Positions 58,101 through 64,000 of a stretch of 64,000 bases of DNA are shown here, piece after piece. The position numbers and the translations under genes were made by a program. The DNA is from Isoetes taiwanensis (Eukaryota > Streptophyta > Lycopodiopsida > Isoetales > Isoetaceae), in assembly GCA_021234155.1 (NCBI GenBank), contig JAJEKV010000030.1, forward strand, positions 2,251,842 to 2,315,841. Direction: 5' to 3'. Under the pieces are notes generated by a model. That model had not been told where the DNA came from, searched no databases, and worked only from the letters and a program-made list of their open reading frames with translations. Within the stretch, counting starts at the first letter, position 1; each line of letters begins with the position of its first letter.

Positions 58101-61100
58101 GCTTGCAAACTCAATGTTTCCATATTCGAACATATCGGCCTTTCAGTAAATACCGTTGCCTAGGGGGCACTGATTTTAGACTACACTTCCTGAGCATGTT
58201 GCCAACTAGTTTCTGATGCACATATGGATGAGAAGGCACTAGATCTAAAGAAGGCTTGGCATATGCTGGCTTAAGGGCGTATAACTCAGACCTTGGAAAA
58301 ATCATGTACACTTAAAGAAGGTAGAAGCTTATCAGGTAGCAGTTAATCAATGGAACATTAAGCGGACTGCTCGGATGCACGATTATATTAATATGGCCTA
58401 GCAGCTGCAAGAGAAAGGTCCTGCACCAGCAAGTATAAACAACAGAGAGCCAGCAATAAAACACAAACCTTGCATCCTTGGAAAATCTGTAAGGATATTG
58501 GCTTCCTAAGTTATGGGTTGTTCGATTCCATGCTTGAATTTCAGAATGTTAAGAGGTTCGAGAATCAAGTTCACATTTGATGAGATTCAGAATAAAAGAG
58601 AATGGATGGGAACAGGAAGTGTACGAATACTCAGCTTCATTATTTTGTTTTATCTCGGATGTTAGCCAAGAGAAGAAAGTGTCATGCTAAAGGCAAGCTG
58701 AAGGCCATAGCCTGCAGAAGTGGCACCAGTGGCTACCTAAGTTGTTTTATAAGTATTGTACAATGATTTAAAGACCGTTGCAGCCATTGCGAGGATGAAG
58801 CGAAGCAGAGACTTTTCCTCTTCAAATGTGACTAGTGCTAGTGCAGCACTGCAGATCAGGATGTACATATTATCATTGAGCGGGTAGAAGAGATCCCCAC
58901 AGAATGCCTCGAAAGTAGTCTCTTGGCTAGCAACTAGCTTGGGATCTGTTTATCTTCAAAAGATAAACTCAGCAGAAGTTTCACGCAAGGTTATTTTTCT
59001 TCTTCAGATGGATGACTCGGGAGGTCAGCTTAACCTGCATTTGATGGCTAAAACAATGGATAGAGTCTACAACATGCTTAGAGAGAGAAAATCTGTATCA
59101 TACATGAGTGAGATTCTTCTGCAACATTATCACTCAATGACATGACCCTAGTGGCTATGTTCACTGATTTTTGCTTGATTAAGCAATTAGTAGAGTCGGT
59201 GATATTCCTCCTTATCTATTATTTTCTTTCCCTCTTTGTTCGTTAGTTCTTATTTCTAATTCTTAGACCACAGCACACTATGTTGTCAGGTAATAATGAA
59301 GGGAGCATCCAACATAATTTTTGTTTTCAATTTCCAGATCACGACAGAAGTTTTATATGCAACATGCAACCACCACTGTACATGATTAAGAATGAAAGGA
59401 CACAAACCTTAATGAACCGTCGAATATCATCTCTGTACCTGCCATTCCACTCGCCCCACCTAAAACAGAATGATAAGATGTTACCATAAAAGAACCAATC
59501 ATTAATCATAGTAGCTTCCGAAGAATTGCACGATCATGTTGAAAATCAATCATGGAAACAAGTGAGCTCAAATTTCTTCATCTTCTTGGATTGCATCTCA
59601 ATATCAATGATGTTAAAAGCACTTGGTGAAGCCGCCCTAAAAACTACCGCCACAGATTTGGGATGAAGCAGCAAAATGGATGTTCCAAAACACTCAGTTC
59701 CCTAGCTGCATAGCAGCCGCATTGCCACCATCAGCAGCAGAATGAGTAATGAAAGAAAATTGTGTGTAGCAAACTAAACGGTTTGGTAGACCAAACGGCC
59801 GTGATGACAGGTGCAAATGGACAAGGTCAGAGGCCAATGCCTGATCAACCATAATCAATGCAGGGAGACTGACCTTCTCTACTATACAATTAATCTCTCA
59901 TTTGTACTTGACATCCCAGTTCATCCATGCAAATGGACAAGGTTGAGGGGCCAAAGCCTGAAATGGAGACCAACCAAAATAAATGCAGGGAGTACAACAT
60001 GATTCTGACCTTCTTTATCCTATAATTAGTCTCTATTGGTGCTTGACATCCAATTTTCAGCTTCATCCATCTCTCCACTGAAAACACAAGGGTATAAAGT
60101 CAATAAGTACCTGTCCCAATTTGGAAAGCTTCCAACTAAATATAATCCACCACAATCCCATGGCTCTGCAATGAGTTTGCATTTTGCGAGCACAGGATCC
60201 TTTGCAATTGCCTGCAACGAAGTTAATTAAGCTTTGAAATCTGAGGAGAATGCTGCTCCAGTTAACGTAGACATGACAACAAACGTTAGTGCTTTACCCG
60301 TATCAGTGGAGGAGCTGATAATGGTTCACCATTTACACCACGGCAAAGAACACTTGCTAGATCAAAACGGAAGCCATCAACATGGTACTCAGTAACCCTA
60401 CAAATATTGGAGTAATCAGAATGCCTGTACTTTTTGTTTATTCACCTGAAGCACAAGAAAGAATACCAATGTCTAAGGCTGTCTAAAATAAGCTCCATCA
60501 CAACAGGGTGGTTGCAATTAAAAGTATTACCTGCAGAGAGAATGCAATTACTAACGGACATAGGATGCAAAACAAAAATATGACCTTATATCTATGTTCA
60601 TATTTTTATACAGATACACAAAGGAGTTTTTGACAATACCACATCCAGCAAAATTGAGAAGCTGGACATAGCTCTTCGTATCGACCATGTAATATACCTG
60701 CATAAGTTGATATACATTTGAAATGATTAAGACAGATCTAAAACAAAGACGTCAACGGATGAACGCACCAAGTTGTCTATCCCTCTAAAGGATGTAGTGT
60801 ATGGGTGTTCATCATCAGATTCATTCGTATGGTTATATACCACATCCAGTATAACCTGAGCAAGGAAAGAAATAGCAACGAGACATTTGAATAAGCTTCA
60901 CATGTAAAAAGTATAGCATGCACAAAAACGTAAAGAACAGAAAAGGCACATGGCATTAGAATGTTGCCAACAAACTTAGGAAGCTCAGCATGAAAGCTTA
61001 CGTACGTGGCAGAACAGAAAGTCTGCCTGGATCTTGGCATTTAGCTTAAGACGGCACACCTTATGTGGTATCACAATTCTTGTAAAGAAGACAGTAGTGC

Positions 61101-63896
61101 CAGATCCTCAAGAAGGATAAAATCAATGCAATCAATTTATTTGAATGTTCCATTAGCATAATTCAATTTAACTTCATTGTTACATTTGCATGTTTCATAA
61201 CAGCCTACATCCGTACGCGTTGTTGAAGCAGTGTAAAACCCTCAGCTAATCTAGTACTTGGGTAGGATGTTTATCAGTATCAGAAAAATGGTGTCAACCT
61301 TCTTGAATATGGTAGGCATGTATCCAAAGGCTAAAGAAGCCTAACAAAGGCTCAAACAAGGCCACGCGACACCTTTGTTTTACAGCCCTCACCTGACGTG
61401 CCACAGATCCAGACCATCCAATCTGCAAAACCAAGGGCTGAGATATATGCACGTCCAAGGGTTTTTTTTTTTCAGGGGGTTGGGGGGTTGGGGGCTCTCA
61501 AACTTAGACCACCCAAGGCCACATGTGACTGCCATAATCCCACTGGCAGGTATTAAGGGATACGAGAATGATCATAGATAGCATATGTCCAAATACACAG
61601 GCAAATGCGTTAGCAGGCAAAAAAAGTTCAATAGTTGATTGCTATATCTATATCCTTGGAACTCATGCAAAGAAAACCCTCCTGCGAAACCTAAATTTCT
61701 CCACACTTTCCACATTCTAGTGTCCATGGTCTGTCCTCTATCCCATTTAACGTACAAAATGCTTATGATTCTCATCCAAATGACTCAGGCAATAGCTTGG
61801 AAGGCAAAGAAAGTTCAATAGTAAATTGATACATGTATATCCCCAGATCCAATGCAGAGAAAACCCTCCTGAATGGCTTGGTTGGACATCGTGGTCACTG
61901 GCTCTTGCAACAGCATCGTTTCCAGACTTGCATTAGCAGTCCAGCCACTCTCAATTTCGAGAATCCCAGAGGTAATATGGCCTCTCCCATGTTGTCCTTG
62001 ATGTGTGATTTGTTGCAATAGTGCAATTATGAATAGCTTCAATTACCTTCTAAACCATCTAATAAGTGCCCTTTTGCAATTATTGGATATTTCCATAACC
62101 TTCTCAAACGTGGAAAATGTTATGAAATAGCTAGCTGAATCCATGCAACAGCAATGTCACGTTACCCTAACATCACAATGCCAGTATATAAATCCTATAA
62201 CCAATCATGTCATGATTTCGAAGCACTCTGGAAAATGAATTGGTTCATTATTTTGGAAGGGAAGATTGTTAGGCTTTGGATACGGGCAAATTGAAGAAGA
62301 AATTCAGTTTAAAATGTATGACTCAATGTTTTAAAATGAAGAAATTCAAAACTTTGAAGACCACCCAAGGCCACATGTGATTGCCATAATCCCACTGGCA
62401 GGTATTAAGGGATATGAGAATGATCATAGATAGTATATGTCCAAATACACAGGCAAATGCGTTAGCTGGCAAAAAAAAGTTCAATAGTTGATTGCTATAT
62501 CTATATCCTTGGAACTCATGCAAAGAAAACCCTCCTGCAAAACCTAAATTACTCCACACTTTCCACATTCTAGTGTCCATGGTCTGCCCTGTATCCAAGT
62601 TAACGTACAAAGTGCTTATGATTCTCATCCAAATGACTCAGGCAATATCTTGACAGGCAAAGGAAGTTCAATGGTAAATTGATACATCTATATCCCCAGA
62701 TCCAATGCAGAGAAAACCCTCCTGAACAGCTTGGTTGGACATCATGGTCACTGGCTCTTGCAATAGCATCGTTTCCAGACTTGCAGTAGCAGTCCAGCCG
62801 CTCTCAATTTCGAGAATCCCAGAGGCAATGTGACCTCTCCCATGTTGTCCTTGATGTGTGATTTGTTGGAATAGTGCAATTATGAATAGCTTCAATTACC
62901 TTCTAAACCATCTAATAAGTGCCCTTTTGAAATTATTGGATATTTTCATAACCTTCTCAAACGTGGAAAAGGTTATGAATTAGCTAGCTGAATCCATGCA
63001 ACAGCAATGCCACGTTACCCTAACATCACAATGCCAGTATATAAATCCTATAGCCAATCATATCATGATTACGAAGCACTCTGGATAATGAATTGGTTCA
63101 TTATTTTGAAGGAAAGATTGTTAAGCTTTGAATAGGGGCAAATTGAAGAAGAAATTCAGTCTAAAATGTATGACTCATCTGCGCTTCTCAATATAATTCA
63201 AAACTTTGAAGGTTCCATTTGAAAATGGTCCTCCACTGCCAACATAGCGGACTGTGTCAAAAAGCACTAAAAATCAACTGATGGCATTGCAACGTGCATT
63301 ACATCTTTGTTGATGCATTATGAATGCCCATGATAATGCTCTTCCCCCCATGGGTTCGAAATGTATGAGTGCTATTAATCCCTGTTTATAACAGTTTATT
63401 TGTCTAATCTCAACAAGTGTATACAATAAGACTATGCGATATGTGAAGCTACGATGGTAGATCACATCACCAGCTTTGACAATTATTTTGCTCTTCTATG
63501 ACGATCTTTGACGGCCATACAAATACACTCTTATGTACAGAACAAAAGTACTCACTAAACAAAATTGAGCATACCTCAATTCCTGACTTATGAAAAGCTT
63601 TTACCATCTCCTTGAACTCCTGTGAAGCTTGAACTGGACCACCACCTTTACTTGCATATCGGCTCATTGGTGCAAAAAAATTTAAAGACGAATATCCCCA
63701 TGTGTTCAACTGTCAATGACTCGAGGCAAAGAGATAAGTCCTTATATCAAATTGCCAGGTCATTTGAAATTTCATTATTTAAAATCCGCACCATATGATC
63801 ACGTGGATTTGGCCTCCTCTGAAACTCAAACTCATCATATTCAAAGACGGGCAGGAGTTCCACAGCATTTATTCCAAGCTTTAGCAGATGTGGGAT
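55153..63896 (-). CDS. ISA3: Isoamylase-type starch debranching enzyme, ISA3-like (C-terminal two thirds, 5' end outside the window)
   Basis: Seventeen exons in coding order: 63,896-63,792, 63,709-63,575, 60,855-60,769, 60,697-60,640, 60,530-60,467, 60,397-60,298, 60,211-60,111, 59,459-59,408, 56,601-56,539, 56,434-56,345, 56,262-56,190, 56,125-56,046, 55,963-55,859, 55,781-55,683, 55,586-55,525, 55,463-55,334, 55,263-55,153. All phases fit and give 504 codons plus stop. GH13 landmarks: [10 protein letters not shown] (region I), [12 protein letters not shown] (nucleophile Asp), [10 protein letters not shown] (acid/base Glu), FVVAHDGFT (third acidic residue). The ISA3-type RRPNPRDHM and the C-terminal end [12 protein letters not shown] support ISA3 over ISA1 or ISA2. 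It hydrolyses alpha-1,6 branch points, mainly during starch breakdown in plastids. It looks intact. The acceptor for exon 55,463 is weak. Confidence 0.93.
56602..59407 (-). other. 2.8 kb intron of the ISA3-like gene
   Basis: Contains no recognisable gene. A hairpin unit with arms AATGAACCT and AGGTTCATT around GGG occurs twice (57,627-57,650 and 57,693-57,715), within a ~65 bp imperfect repeat. Frames at 58,939-59,145 (+) and 57,778-58,068 (+) have no family features. The size suggests an old insertion. Confidence 0.55.
60856..63574 (-). other. 2.7 kb intron of the ISA3-like gene with an internal tandem duplication
   Basis: Most of it is two tandem copies of an 852 bp segment. No coding frame is conserved between copies in a way that suggests a gene. 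Confidence 0.65.
61507..63210. repeat. 852 bp tandem duplication, two copies
   Basis: Copy 1 starts gaccacccaaggccacatgt at 61,507 and copy 2 starts identically at 62,359. The copies appear about 95% alike over their whole length. They end near aaactttgaag at 62,357 and about 63,210. The duplication lies wholly in an intron of the ISA3-like gene. Confidence 0.85.
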
Positions 63897-64000
63897 CTGA
63901 CATAAGGATTTATATCAGCACTAAAACTGATCTTTAATTTGTAGAAATAAACAACAGCTACTAAATCCAACTCATTAAAGATGTACAATTCCAATAGATT

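Noticed and set aside
57778-59145. ORFs inside the large ISA3 intron as nested genes
   Set aside because: Short, without motifs, and not distinguishable from chance.

Overview
The window is nuclear DNA of a land plant. Two host genes show this. One is an intron-rich plant gene for 40S ribosomal protein S13 (uS15), on the + strand near 15.9-16.8 kb. The other is the C-terminal two thirds of a plastid isoamylase-type starch debranching enzyme closest to ISA3, on the - strand from 55.15 kb to beyond the right edge. The long introns, and the mix of gypsy, copia, hAT, CACTA, MULE-like and LINE-like remnants, would suit a large repeat-rich genome such as a fern or other non-flowering plant. That lineage guess is weak.

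Layout. 1-1.4 kb is GC-rich and unassigned. 1.4-4.1 kb is a broken MULE/SWIM-like transposase on the - strand. 4.8-5.6 kb holds a short minisatellite and the left half of a cluster of 14-18 bp palindromes. 5.64-12.81 kb is one Ty3/gypsy chromovirus (- strand) with two 1.6 kb LTRs, a PBS and a PPT; the remaining palindromes lie on its other side. 13.1-13.35 kb is a pseudogene fragment paralogous to 24.6-24.9 kb. RPS13 follows, with site II, G-box and telo-box motifs upstream. About 17-21 kb has no recognisable gene.

21.3-30.06 kb is the most unusual block. A broken + strand open reading region carries motifs I associate with an uncharacterised repeat-borne family. On the - strand lie a small unknown gene, a Ulp1 (C48) protease-like gene and an upstream ORF ending in a zinc-binding Cys/His cluster. 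It may be one composite mobile element.

31.7-32.6 kb looks like a LINE ORF1 fragment. CACTA-type termini lie at 32,622 (left) and 46,868 (right), and both have GGCGTCGT-rich subterminal repeats. Between them is AT-rich and purine-rich DNA and a ~1.13 kb tandem array (40.4-46.25 kb). A hAT transposase (47.3-49.4 kb, - strand) follows, intact except for one in-frame TAG. Then come a second chromovirus LTR with PBS (51.2-52.7 kb) and a broken Ty1/copia pol (52.8-54.3 kb). The rest is the ISA3-like gene, 17 exons in the window, whose two largest introns hold repeats including an 852 bp tandem duplication.

Repeat copies differ mostly by small indels at C/G-rich sites. This could be true decay, or long-read basecalling error at methylated cytosines, so frameshifts in the repeats should be read with caution.
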